Below, one piece after another: positions 9,568-21,600 of a stretch of 64,000 bases of DNA. Location of the stretch: the NCBI GenBank assembly GCA_020746995.1, contig JAGPXD010000004.1:620001-684000 (forward strand). Reading direction: 5' to 3'. The notes under the pieces are model-generated. The model did no database searches. It saw nothing but the letters and a program-made list of their open reading frames with translations, and was not told where the DNA came from. A program made the position numbers and the translations under genes. The stretch is from Plectosphaerella cucumerina (Eukaryota > Ascomycota > Sordariomycetes > Glomerellales > Plectosphaerellaceae). Within the stretch, counting starts at the first letter, position 1; every line of letters begins with the position of its first letter.

Positions 9568-11452
9568 TCAAGGGATGCTCTTGGCCTGGGGCGCGATTTC
9601 ATCCTTCTCGTCGTGATACAAATCTTTAGGCTTGTCTTCAAACACTGCATCACAGCCATATTAGTGAGCGAAGCTTTGAATGAGATTGATGTAGCTTACG
9701 ATAGGCCAGCTCTTCCAGAGTTGGGCCCTTTGTCTCGGGGTAGAGGAAGTAGATGACGGTGGTCTCGACGACCAGCCAGACCTGCGGCAGTCAGCATCGG
9801 TGCTGCCAAACCAGGGCAGAAGACTCACGCAGTAGAATAGGTAAAACTTCCAGGCCAGGGCGTCGAGTCCAATGGGGTTGACAAAGGCATTGAATGCGGT
9901 GCTTCCGCGCACAAAGAACTGAAGAATGGCGATACCCTTGGCGCGATGGACGAATGGGAAGATTTCTGTAATGTAGACAAACAGAAGTGGCTGCATGATG
10001 TTGTATGAGGCATTGTACACTGCGACACCACGGAGTCAGTAATAATTTCTTCAGTAGCTCATGATGAGATCGGAGAGTAGTTACCGAAAATCATAGCCAC
10101 GACTGCGACGGCAGCTGCGTGCTCCCCGCTGGTAGCGAAGTGGGCACTAACGCCGGTGATTGTGGCAAAGACGACGACCATGCAGGAGAATGAAGTCAGG
10201 TACTGGACGCGTCGACGAAGGATACGGGCCAGGAAAGCACAAGCCCCTGAGGTCAGGAAGCTCCAGCACTGGATAGGGGTCAGTAGGCAAACGAACACCA
10301 AAAGGTCATGCATGACGTACCGAGAGCGACAGGTTCACAATGTTCTGCGTGCGCTTGTCCTCGACGCCGACGGTCCTCAAGACCCTGGCGAGGTAGTAGG
10401 ACACCAGACCATTGCCCGACCACTGAGAGAAGACGCCCATACACATGGCGATGAGAACCCTCTTCCTGTTTCCCGTGGTCTGCAGCAGCTCTCTCCAGCG
10501 CCTCTTGGAGTTATCCAGTTCGAGCCTCAGCTGCTTGTGGATCTCGTTGTACTCGGCATGGACAAAGGCGTTGTCCCGGTCGCCCTCGCCGTGGTACTTG
10601 ATCAGAATCTCGAGCGCCTCCTCGTTGCGCTCCTTGAAGATGAGCCAGCGGGGAGACTCGGGGACGAACCAGATGAAGACGAGCTGGAGGAGGGAGGGTG
10701 CGCATTGCAGGGCCGAGGGGATGCGCCAGGCCCAGTTGTTGGGAATGTTGTAGGTTCCCAAGGTCACTCCAGCCGCGAGGATGGAGCCAGCGAACCAAGA
10801 CACGTTGAAGAGACCGGATATGACAGGCCGCTCGCGGGGGTACGTCAGCTCTGCAAGCAATTGCGAGGCCCCTGATACTGCGAACGGGATGCCGGTGCCA
10901 AGGAGGAGGCGGGAAGCGAGGAACATTCCAACTAAATAAATCATTTGTTAGGAAAGGTTCACTATGCTTCTAGAGCAGCACGGGCATATATGGGGCATCA
11001 TACTGTTCACAGAGCAAGTCTGCAGAATGGTGCCAATGATGAGGATGACAGAGCCGAAAGAAATACTGTGCTTGCGGCCAATCTTGTCAATGACGAAGGG
11101 GACGATAGGAAGGACGAAAAGGCCGCCCAAATTGTAAGATGCGCTAGTGACGCCGAGAAGTGCGCCCTTGGGGTGTCCGAAGTCTGTTGCGAACCAAGGT
11201 CAGCGACTGAAGGACAACCGCGCTGAAGAGAAGACGGAACTCACGGTCTTGCCACGCAGCTACCGCTTGTAGACCGTTCAGGACAGAGCCATCGTAACCT
11301 GTGGTCATCTCAACGCCGAGAGCGGCGGGGACGAGGCAGAAGTAGAGGAAACGGAGGTTCGGCTTCTGGTACCAGGGCGTCGTGTCAAGGGCCATGAGCC
11401 TCGTGACCTCCGACTCCTCGGCAACGACGGTGACATCTTCTTGCTTCGGCAT
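9568..11452 (-). CDS. MFS sugar transporter (lactose permease/hexose transporter type)
   Basis: A plasma-membrane sugar:H+ symporter of about 510 residues. Seven exons close in frame: 11245-11452, 11004-11183, 10321-10931, 10085-10268, 9829-10019, 9700-9781 and 9568-9644. All introns have GT-AG ends. Family motifs are GYDGSVLNGLQ in helix 1, DKIGRKHS in the loop between helices 2 and 3, PESPRWL after helix 6, and YPETKGPTLEELA after helix 12, followed by a short charged tail. The overall pattern matches fungal transporters annotated as lactose permease or oligosaccharide carriers, but substrate cannot be assigned. It is divergent from the GH43 gene with a shared 655-bp promoter, which suggests co-regulation and import of a sugar released by the neighbouring glycosidases. 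Confidence 0.88.
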
Positions 11453-12107
11453 GTTGAGAGTTGGTGATACTGGTCGTGGACTGGATGCAAAAGGTATGCA
11501 GCCTGACGTGATCTGCAGTCTTGGACTCTTGATCTTTGTGGTTGTGGGAAGGTTGACCTTTTATGGTTCCCCACGGCTGTGTCATGTGCTTGGAGACCCC
11601 ATGTGAACGTCGTGCGATGCGTGCTAAGTCTGGAGAAAGTATGGAGTGCAGCGGCGGCGAGATGCACCGAGAGCCTGGTGAGCTGATCGCTTCGTCTGGG
11701 GTTGCGGGGGGTCGAGGCTTCCGCTTCGTGCTGCTTGGATGGAGCTATGCTGTCGGAGAACGTCGTCGGGGAACGAGTCCAGGCTGCGGGGCGCAGGGAA
11801 GCTGATCCCTTGACCCGTAATGGTGATGGTCGACGTCGGAGAACACGTCGGCTTTGAGTGGAGTGCGCTACTGCAAGGAGACAGACGGGGGGGTACCAGT
11901 CGACCGGTACTAGTGTATTGGTGAGCTCCGAAAGTGACAGTGGCATCCACTCGCGAGAGAGGTTTTATGAGTGGCCCCGGCTCGACGTGCGGCCCCGGGG
12001 TGGTATGTGTTGGGAGGTTGGAAGTGATCATCGGCTATCTTAAGCCGACGGGGAGTCTCTTTGGGAAATCTCGTTCTTGTCAAGAGCATCGAGACCACAA
12101 ACCAGCT
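11453..12107. promoter_or_regulatory. Bidirectional promoter of the MFS transporter and GH43 genes
   Basis: This is the shared intergenic region of a divergent pair. Three near-identical GTCGGRGAAC elements occur in 100 bp (about 11752-11761, 11765-11774 and 11835-11844), presenting CGG triplets in direct orientation. A CCTTTTATGG motif at 11557-11566 could serve as the transporter's TATA-like element. The repeats are seen directly. Regulator binding is inferred. Confidence 0.5.
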
Positions 12108-13695
12108 ATGTTGCTTCCACCAACGAACCGCCCCCGGCATGGGCCTATTCCAACGATCCCAGGATTCAGTCCAGATCCTTCCATCTGCGTTGTTGACGGC
12201 ACGTTTTATCTGGTTACCTCGAGTTTCCACCTCTTTCCTGGTCTCCCGATTTATTCTTCCACTGACCTGAGATCATGGAAGGTCGTCGGTATGTCGGATC
12301 TGCGGCAAAAGCCCGAGCAGCTGACCGGTTTACTGATTTGTTCACACAGGACATGCCATCCACCGATCAGAACAGCTCTCCCTCCGGCACTCCGATACCG
12401 AGCTTCCCACTTCGACCTCATCAACAATCGCAACAGGAGGACTATGGGCACCAACAATACGGCATCATGCCGGTGTCACCTATGTCGTTTGCACCAATGT
12501 AGTCTATCGAAAGGGGAGGACAGACTCCACGCGAAGAAACTTCATCGTCCGCACATCAGACATCCTTTCCGGCCAATGGAGCGATCCATTGTACTTCGAC
12601 TTTGACGGGATCGACCCCTCACTGTTCTTTGACGATGATGGGAAGACCTACATCCAGATATGCGCCCATCCCAGAGGAGGCATCTGGCAGTTTGAGATCG
12701 ACTTGAACACTGCGAAAGCCTTGACAACCCCAGTGCTCCTCTGGGAGGGCTGGGATCGCCGATTTACCGAAGGTCCTCACGTGTACAAGAAAGATGGCTA
12801 TTACTATCTCTTGGTCGCCGAGGGTGGAACGTTCGAGGATCATATGATTTCCATCGCCCGTGGCGACAGTATACACGGGCCCTTCGAACCCTGCCCAAAC
12901 AATCCTCTCCTGACTGCGAAGGGCACGGACGGGTACTTGCAGCACGTCGGCCATGGGGATTTCTTCCAAGACGCGGAGGGCAGCTGGTGGACGGTTCTGC
13001 TTGGTGTTGTACGCACAGGAGACCGATATCCTTTGGGGAGAGAAACATTTCTGGCCAAAGTCGACTGGCCCGAAAAGGAGTGGCCGAGGGTTCACGAAGT
13101 AGAAGGTCACGGTTGCAACTCTACCCTGAACCCAGGCTTGTTCAAGGACAACAGCTTCGTCCATTTGAGAGACGCAGACCTTTCGACGTACACCATTGGT
13201 GATCGACAGCTGGTTCTTTCGGCGAGCACTTCGGATCTCTCGAGCCACAAAGATACCGTTAGTTTCGCAGGACGCCGCCAGTTGCGCCTCGACGGTTCAT
13301 CCAACGTCACGCTCTGCGTCCAACCACTACGCCCAACCTCGCTGAAGGCCGGGATTTGCGTCTACAAGGACGAGCACCGATTCGCTGCTCTGGGCTTCGA
13401 CAGTGGAACATCTCAGATGTACTTTGAGGCTCGAAACGCTGCCATCGGATATCTGGCTGAAGCGAGGGCGTCCGTTGATCTGCGAGACCGTGTATATCTC
13501 TGCATCGATTACACACACCTCCAGTGGAGTTTTCGATACCGAGTCGGTGAAAGCGAGAACTGGATTAAATTAGGCGCGGTGGACACCCTTCAGCTGAGCG
13601 GACGGGACTTTACGGGGCCCATTCTGGGGATGTTTGCCGTCGGATCCGAGGAAGACGAGGGGCATCAAGTCCGATTTGAAGATGTTGAATTGTGA
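12108..13695 (+). CDS. Intracellular GH43 glycosidase (beta-xylosidase/arabinofuranosidase type)
   Basis: About 508 residues in two exons, 12108-12288 and 12350-13695. The intron runs from GTATGT to ACACAG, phase 1, restoring WKVVGHAIHR. There is no signal peptide, so the enzyme is probably cytosolic. The catalytic triad of the five-bladed GH43 propeller is visible: base Asp23 in PGFSPDPSI, pKa-modulating Asp149 in FDGIDPSLF and acid Glu201 in RFTEGPHVYK. A C-terminal beta-sandwich follows (about residues 320-508, with FEARNAAIGYL and FEDVEL), as in GH43 beta-xylosidases. The likely substrates are xylo- or arabino-oligosaccharides, or pentose residues of glycosides. The start at 12108 gives the family's usual short N-terminus before PIPTIPGFSPDPS. 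Its divergent neighbour is the sugar transporter. Confidence 0.88.
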
Positions 13696-14120
13696 ATGAG
13701 TGTCGTTGGAGACAAACAGCTAGAGAAGGACTTAGTAGACCCCATTACACACCGTGAAGATCTTTAGCACGCACATGCCCTCATTGCCTCAGTGAATCAT
13801 GGAAGATGTCATGGCGAAGGGCAACAGCCTTCATCCGAGTACCTCGGACCCGAACCCGAGCCAAAGTTCGCATCATCACTAGCGTGAACAGGTGGTCGCC
13901 TGATTCCTAGTGGACCGCGGAGTAGAGCGCCCCAGGTTCTCCATACAACCCGCCTGCTTGAAATCTCGTTGTTTGCGGGGCGGATGTGAGGAGTCTGGAC
14001 CTTCAAGGCGGGTTTGCCGTTCGGAAAACACAAGGACCCAAGCTCTCCCCACTGCCCAGTCACTCTCCATGTCTCCCCTCTCGCTGTCTATCGGGGTTCC
14101 CTGACAGAGTCACAATCAAC
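13696..14120. promoter_or_regulatory. Upstream region of the second Zn2Cys6 gene with a CGG palindrome
   Basis: About 425 bp downstream of GH43. At 13843-13860 an inverted repeat CTCGG-N8-CCGAG is present, a form typical of Zn2Cys6 dimer sites. Its spacer overlaps the 11-mer CCCGAACCCGA (13849-13859), which also occurs at 8943-8953. Autoregulation or cross-regulation is inferred only. Confidence 0.4.
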
Positions 14121-15869
14121 ATGAGACCCTTGTCGGCATGTTTGGCCTGCCGGTATGTTCTTGCAGTTGCATCCCCTTCCCCTTCCCCGAACTGACGTGA
14201 CGGTTCCTCGTAGTGATCGGCGAAAAAGATGCGACCGCTCAAGACCGGGCATCAGCTGCGACTTTTGCATCAAAAGGGGCATCGAGTGCGTCGGAGTCGT
14301 AAAGCCACTCCCTTTGGCATCGGCTGCATCCCAGAAGCGCTACGAGCCTCTGAACGGCTGCGTAGAGGACGGCAGCCGCCCCCGCAACATATCGTCGCTT
14401 GTGGTCCCGGATGCTGCTCTGTGCGAGGAGCTTGTTGAGCTGTACTTCCGCCACGCACACATCGCATTTCACAATATCTTTCACCGGCCCACCTTCCTTG
14501 CCCGCTTGAGAGACAGATCCATCCCAAAGATCTTGTTCTTCGGCGTCGCCAGTCTATCCGCACGCTACTCGAACCATTCCATCTTCTCTTCCATTGCGCC
14601 ATGGGACCGCGGCCGGCCTTATCGAGACGAGACGCGGAGGCTACTCGACCTGGAAGATACCTCTCTAACAACCATACAGGCATGCGTTCTACTCATGGCG
14701 AATGCCTCTGTTGAAGGGGACCCCAACACAGAGTCCATCTACCATGCAATCGCCTCGCGAATGGCCATGCTACTGGATCTTCCGACCATGGCGACAGACT
14801 CGCTTCTAGAGCAGGAGATTAACAGAAGAGGCAAGTCAAGCGAGTCCCCTGGGTTCTAATCAGCCCGCTATTTTGTCACTAACATGCAGATCAAGTCTGG
14901 TGGTCTCTCATTACGACGGACACATGGACGTCCGCGAGCCAGTCTCTCCCTCGACTGATGAAGCCTCGAGATACAGTACCGCTGCCAATGGATGAGCGAC
15001 AGTTTGTTGCACTGGATCACGAGGTTCCTACACCAACATTGGACTCACTCAGCGAGATTGCATCTCCTTCCGGCGACCAATCCCAGTCTCTGGTAGCCCA
15101 GATGATCCGGCTGAACGTCCTACTCTATGACATTGTGCTACTGAACGCCCGCATAGTCGCAGCGCAGACTTCGTTGAATGATCACGACACGATGCCTGGG
15201 AGCATGGCCCACCAAATCGTCCAGGCCTTGGATGACTGGGCCAACAGCCTGCCACCGCAGCTTCACTATTCCGACGAAAATGTGGCATACTGGGTCGACG
15301 AGGGCCTGGGACCCATATTCATCACGCTTCACATCAACTACAACCATGCTGGCCAACTTCTATTTTATCAATACCTTCACTCGGCGCAGAATCTCGAGCA
15401 GGGCATCTACGAGACCGGCCTGGTGCGTGTGTTCGCCCAGAAATGTCACCAGCACGCCACCAACCTGTGTGACCTCATGTACCAAGCCAGTCTGAGGCCA
15501 GAGACGGTCGTGTTATACCCGCTGGCCGGGCATATCCTCTGCCTCGCCTCAACGGTGCAGATCCACACGCTTCTTTTTGGTGTCGACGACGACAAGATCA
15601 CAGCAGCCAAGACGCGTCTCTCACGGAATTTTGAAATGATCTCGTCAATGAACAATTACTGGCCCATGAGCCACAGGTCCATCAGCCGGCTGCAGCACTT
15701 TCACAACGCTTGCATGAAGAGCATGGACAACTCGTTTCGGCTGGATGCGTGGCTGCTCCGATTCTTGCTCGGCTTTGCTCACGATATTGAAGAGAAGGAA
15801 GAAGTCTGGTCGCAGGGTCATGTGTCTTCAAAGGCCTTTGACCACCTGAGAAATCTATTGGATGTATGA
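14121..15869 (+). CDS. Zn2Cys6 transcription factor (cluster regulator candidate 2)
   Basis: About 542 residues in three exons: 14121-14152, 14214-14830 and 14890-15869. The first intron splits the zinc cluster after CLACR. Joined, the cysteines fall at residues 7, 10, 17, 26, 29 and 36 (CX2CX6CX8CX2CX6C). The second intron has a GCAAGT donor after AG, a classic GC-AG intron, and an ATGCAG acceptor. Only this junction restores the frame and yields EINRRDQVWWSL, the RRxxWW element common to the fungal-specific transcription factor domain. Features such as LVELYFRHAHIAFHNIFHRPTF and ACVLLMANASVEG fit that domain too. It sits between GH43 and GH1, so it is a good candidate for a local regulator, although no target can be proven from sequence. 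Confidence 0.83.
14831..14889 (+). other. GC-AG intron in the second Zn2Cys6 gene
   Basis: The donor context is AAGAG|GCAAGT and the acceptor is ACATGCAG. No GT donor in the vicinity keeps the frame with the downstream exon, whereas the GC donor gives a phase-1 junction that completes RRDQVWWSL. Confidence 0.7.
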
Positions 15870-15938
15870 TCGGTAGCCTGTACCGTCTATTCTAGAAACT
15901 CTTGCTCTCGGCAAAGGATGTACGTGTGCCTGAATCTG

Positions 15939-17509
15939 TCAGTTCCCCGTTTGCCGCCTCTGCTTGAACGTGTCCCTCAAGTACAACGCCGAGTTCTTCG
16001 GTGTTCGCTTCAGACTCCCAGATTCGAAATCAACATGGACAATGCCAAACTTGGGATCCAGGCCAGCAGACCATTCTGTTCGATTGTGTCAGCACGTTGT
16101 TCAGAAGAAAGATCTCTACAGTCAGAAAAGTTCTCACCAAAGTTGTCCATGAGAGTCCAGACGTAGTACCCCTCGACAGCGACATCGTCTTCGTGGATGC
16201 TTCGAGAAATGGCATCCAAGTACAGGCCTAGATATCTTTCGCGGAACTTGTCATCCACGGCAGCCTCCGCGTTATCCTCAGGGCAGGGGCATCCGTTCTC
16301 CGTGACAACGATCGGCAGATGATATCTGTCCCATACCCATTTCAGGAGCTTTCTGAATCCCTCAGGCGCGACCCGGAGCCACTGCATCTGGGATACAGGA
16401 CCAATCTCGGTGCCATTGTGATCGACAGGGCCCTCCTCAATGTTGCCCGTCCAGTCGTCCTCGGCAGGAGAGGTGGAAAGGGCGCGAGCGTACTTTGTGG
16501 AGTAATGGTTCATGCCGTAGAAGCCGTTTGACGATGCCGTCTCACGCAAAAGGGCTCGGTCTTCGGCGGTGAAAGTGGGCAGCCTGTCCCCGAGATACTC
16601 TCTCAGAGAAGCAGGATAGTCAGACCCCAGGAAAATTGGGTCACCAAACCAACCGATGAAGAATTCGAGTCTCTTGGCGGCAGCATCCTTGTCGGCCTGG
16701 CTGTCGGAGTATGGCTCGTAGAAGTGGCCATTTAGGACAATGGAAATCTGGCCCTTTTGCGTCGACTGGAACTCTTGGGCGTAGAGCTGAACGACCGAGG
16801 CATGAGAGAGAATGAGGGTATGACCAACTCGCCATGGCTCATGCTTGGTATCGAAGCCATCCTGAGCGCGATGACCTGGGGCCAAGGTTCCGTTGAGGTG
16901 GCCGAAGATGGAGATGATGTATGGCTCATTGAACGTCACCCACTGCTTGACGCGGTCCCCGAATCGTTTAAAGCATAGTCTGGCGAAGCGCAGGTAGTCG
17001 GCGCGAAATTCCTCGGTGTTGAGGAACGCCTTGTAGCGGTGGTAGAGGGTCAGAGGGGCGTCCCAGTGGTACAATGTGACGGACGGTTCAATGCCGCGAG
17101 CCAACAACCTGTCGATAAGGTCGCTGTAGAAGGCAATACCCTTTTCGTTGACAGGGTCTTCGCGGCCGCCGAGGGGGATGATCCGGGACCAAGATAGAGA
17201 GAAGCGGTAGACGTCGACCCCGAGCGAGCTCATAATCTCAATATCTTCGGGCACGCGGTTATAGTGATCGCAGGCGACATCGCCATTCTGGTCATTCGTG
17301 CGAGAAGGCGTGCGATGGGTGTACTCGTCCCAGATGGATGGTCCTTTCCCGTCAGCGCTTGCGGCTCCCTCGACCTGATAAGCCGCTGTCGCAGTGCCCC
17401 ATTTGAATGATTTGGGGAGGGAGAGCTCCTGAATCGGCAGGTCGTGGCCGCTCGATACATCGTACTTTGTGCCGAGGCCATCGGCCTGGAACATGGACTC
17501 TTCAGCCAT
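15939..17509 (-). CDS. Intracellular GH1 beta-glucosidase
   Basis: About 502 residues in two exons, 16138-17509 and 15939-16075. The 62-nt intron (GTGAGA to CAG) restores MDNFEWSAGLDPKFGIVHVDF, a GH1 hallmark. The acid/base glutamate is Glu195 in VTFNEP and the nucleophile is Glu404 in VVTENG. The substrate pocket motifs FKWGTATAAYQVEGA and NHYSTKYA are also present. There is no signal peptide, so it should act in the cytosol on imported beta-glucosides such as cellobiose or plant glycosides. The ATG at 17509 (MAEESMFQADG) is preferred. An in-frame ATG at 17746 would add about 79 Ser/Pro-rich residues without family similarity. It lies between the second regulator and the GH106-like gene. Confidence 0.9.
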
Positions 17510-18643
17510 GATGGAGTGAGAAAGAGGTAAGCGAGAGGTACTGCCGTGGAGGGAAGCGCGAGGAGGAGTGAGATGAAGTGAAGCGGGAGGAGAATCAACA
17601 AGATGTGTGTACCAGGCCCGGCCATCACAGCGGGGTGATACTTTATCACTGCGAAAGGACGGGGAGGCGAAATGTCCGATCTGCTTCTCGGTGCCAAACG
17701 AGCACACTGAGTACCTTACTGAAGGTGTCGATGGAGGAGGCTCCATCTTGTTCCTAAGGCCACTCGAACGCGTCTACTGGCGCTATCCATCTCCATGGAA
17801 TTCCGACACCATTCCCGACAGGCCTCGAAGCCACTTCAACTCGACATGACAAACCGCTGTACAGTGAAGATTTGGGCACTTGGGGGGTGCTTGCACCCGC
17901 CCCCGCCCCCCGCGGCCACTCCCTGTTAGTGCCGCCTGAAGCGGGATCGCTGTAGCACGGGCGGGCAGTGGACGACATTGCAGATGGCCCTGGCCCGGCG
18001 GGAGTCGGTCTCTCTTGACGCGGTACCTCATCAGCTGGACCTCCACGCGTGGTGGAGTAAGGCGGATCTTGCCAATCCTTTCATGAGAAACCTAGTCCAT
18101 TCACAGAGGATGAATGCCTTTCTTGCTAAAACTCATGGCCTACTTCGGATATTTCGGTTCCTTCGTCGGGTGTGCCTTCGTATCTCGGGTACTAACCCCT
18201 CCTAGCTCACAGTCTCCCTAGCGGCCATGGACAATCCCGACGTTGAATTCCGCATCAGTTCCAGGGGATGGTTGCATTACGCACAGGGGCAGTTTCTGCT
18301 GGCGGGGTGACAGGTCTCCCCGCCCCCAGAAACGTCCCTCCGGGCCTCCACCCTGACCTGGTATTTCTCACCGGCTCCGAGTCTTCAACCAAGACTGGAC
18401 TATTGGCTCGGATGACGGAATAGAAGCCGGGTTCGTGAGAAAATGGACCGAACCCCATGGGGTTGTCGGCATCGCGCGCATGACAGTCCCGACGCTGCCT
18501 AGGCCCTGTCGTGGCACCATTACCTTACCTACTACCTATATGAGGAAGAGGCCTGGAAAGACTGGCTTCAAGTTCTCCAGTCCAGCAGTGATCGGGGTCG
18601 TTCTCAACCCTTTGCCACACAACGACACCGCGACTATCAAGTC
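17510..18643. promoter_or_regulatory. Divergent region between GH1 and the GH106-like gene
   Basis: About 1.1 kb with both promoters. A C/G-rich homopolymer run (CACCCGCCCCCGCCCCC) lies near 17896-17912. I see no gene and no clear regulator palindrome. Confidence 0.45.
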
Positions 18644-21600
18644 ATGTCATCACTCAACTGGGGTCTTTTGCTCCTCGCCGGAGCTTCTGCCTTGGCCGCA
18701 GGCCACGACGGGGAGAAGTCCGGAACGTTCAAGAACCCTCACGCCCGATCACGTCCTCGTTTCCGCTACTGGCTTCCCGATGCCAGCGTTGATGGCTACA
18801 TAGTAGCGGCTGATATCAAAGCCGCCGGCGCCATTGGAGCTGGCGGGGTCGAGTTTCTTCCCTTCTTCAACTACGGCGGCGACCATGGTCCCCAGCCGGA
18901 GGGGGCGGATTGGTCTACATCTGCTTTCGGCAGCCCGGCATACAGAGATCTACTCGTTGATGCCCTCAAGGCACATCAAGAGAGTGGTCTTTTCATGGAT
19001 ATTGCCATTGGGCCAAACCAGGGACAGGGAGTGCCGGCGAGTCCTGATGATGAGGGCCTCCAGTGGGATTTGGTCAGTAATAGCGCCTCAACGTTGTTTG
19101 CGAGCATCTCCTGACTTGCTAGATCCCGTACACCTCATCAGTTCCGGCGAATGGATCTTACGATGGTCTAGTACCCGGCTGGGATGAAAAAGACGGCGAA
19201 CTTGTAGCGGCAGTGTCAGCCCAAGTTGTCCTCGAACGAGAAGACTACCGCGTTTCCAGCGGCTTTGACGGCGTCAAGAACATCACGTGGATGGAGTACA
19301 CTCTCGGTCACGACTCTCTTCAAGACATCACACCTAGCGTTGACAGTGCTACCGGTCAGCTCAATGTGTCTTTTCCTTCCGGGACACATCGCATCTTCGC
19401 CTTTTACCAGAGGCTATCCGGCAACCACAATGTTCACTTCGACAACGATCGCAACGAGACCATCTTCGATCACGGGTCCTTCGCTGTCGACCACAACAGT
19501 GCGAGGGGTGCTCAGACAGTCATTGACCTGTGGGAGAAGCATATCCTCGACGATGAGGTGTTGACGCTTATCAGGGATGCTGGAAACTACAGTAACGTCT
19601 TCCCGCCTCTTTGAGTCTTCCATTTGGCTAACCGTATCAGTGTGGGAGGACAGCATCGAAGTCATCGCCAACATAACCTGGTCGCCGAGTCTGCCGCAAC
19701 GATTTGAGACACGTTTTGGCTACAGTCTCCTACCCTATCTGCCGCTTCTGGCATGGGGGCACAACAACGTTGCCATGCAGAGCGGGGACCCTGGCGAGTT
19801 CCGTGTCCTACTAGACACGGCCTCCAAAGGTGCTGGATACGTCAATGACTTTCGTGTCATCCTTACAGAAGGCTATGTCGACTATCTCCAGACGTTGCGC
19901 GACTGGGCCAACGACCGCTTGGGAATTCAATTTTCGACGCAGCCATCGTACGGCTTCCCGCAAGACATGGCCGTTTCTGTCCCCATTCCGGACGCCCCAG
20001 AGTGCGAGTCGCTCAGTTTCCACGACAGTATTGACGGCTATAGACAGTTTGTCGGCCCGGCGCATCTTACCGGCAAAAACATCATCTCCAACGAGGTTGG
20101 CGCTGTGGCACTCAAGGCATACAGCTACAGCAACAGCGAACTTCTCCGTTCCATCAATCGGGCCGTCTCAGGGGGAATCAACCAGTTCATCGTCCACGGG
20201 CAGTCGTACTCCGGAGACTACTTTGGCACCACATGGCCGGGCTACACGGCGTTCTTGTATCTGTTCTCGGAACTGTATATGAACAAGCAGCCATCGTGGG
20301 ACCATGGACTGGAAGACGTGCTGAACTACACGAGCAGGTTGCAGTTCATCCAGCGCCAAGGCCAGCCGAGGGTGGACGTGGCCGTTTTGAACAAGCAGAG
20401 CTCCAACAATGGAGAGTTTCCGGCGGTCTACCCTGACAGTGACCTGCAGTCTGAAGGTACAACACAGCCCCAGCCTGTGTCATGGGCTCTGCTAACGTTG
20501 TTTCAAGGCTGGACTTACACCTACCTTACTGACCTGAACCTGGACTTGCCTGAGGCTGTTGTCGAGGAAGGTATCCTAGCACCCAAGGGACCTTCTTGGA
20601 AAGCCTTCATTGTCGAGGGATCTCAAAACATTACTGTCGATACCGTCGAGAGACTCCGAAAGCTTGCCCGAGCAGGCCTCCCCGTCATCATCTCTGGCAC
20701 ACCAGGCTATTACCCTGTCGGGTCAGACTGTTCCAAGAGCCGTCTTTTGCGTGAGCTGTCTTCCCTACGCGAGGAAGACAACGTACACTCTGTCGGCAAG
20801 GCTGAAGTTGCTAAAAAGCTTGCGGAGTTAGGCTTGTCGCCTCGGATTAAGTCGTCAAATGCGTCGTGGTATACGACCTGGCGCACCGACGAGGCCACCG
20901 GGACTGACTACGCCTCCATCTACAATGACGGGCCAGCCTCTAGCGGTTCTGCCACTTTCGCCACAATCAAGAAACCATTCAGTCTTGATCCGTGGAATGG
21001 GGAGCGTACTGAGATACTACAGTACACTGTTGCGGATGGCGAACTCACCATTCCTCTCGCCTTCGCCGCCGACCAGATCAAGTTGTTCTCTTTCGAGTCG
21101 GACGAGCACACGTGTCACATCACCGAGGGGGACTTGACGGTCCTCGGCGTCAAATCATCCGGCTCAAGTATTCTCGCCCATTCTCGGTCCCAAGGCGACG
21201 TGAAGGTCTCATCTGGGAAGACCATTCACCTCAACTCCACTGCCGCTTCGCCCTTCGCTCTATCAGAATGGTCCCTCACTGTCTCCCACTGGGAGCGGCC
21301 CGCGGATCTCTACGACGTCGAGACCATCGCTGTCAAGCACAATACCACGCACGCCCTGGCAGGCTCCGACTTGTCTTCGTGGACTGCCATTCCAGGACTG
21401 GGAGATGCCTCTGGCGTCGGCTACTATTCCGCGTCATTTTCTTGGCCCCCAGCGGGAAAAGCATCGGGAGCTTACATCTCGTTTCCATCCGTTGCCCACG
21501 GGCTGACCGTGTCGGTCAATGGGCAGCGCATCCCGACACTCGATCATCGGTCTCCTGTCCGGGACATCACTTCCTACCTCCGTCAAGGAGACAACGAGGT

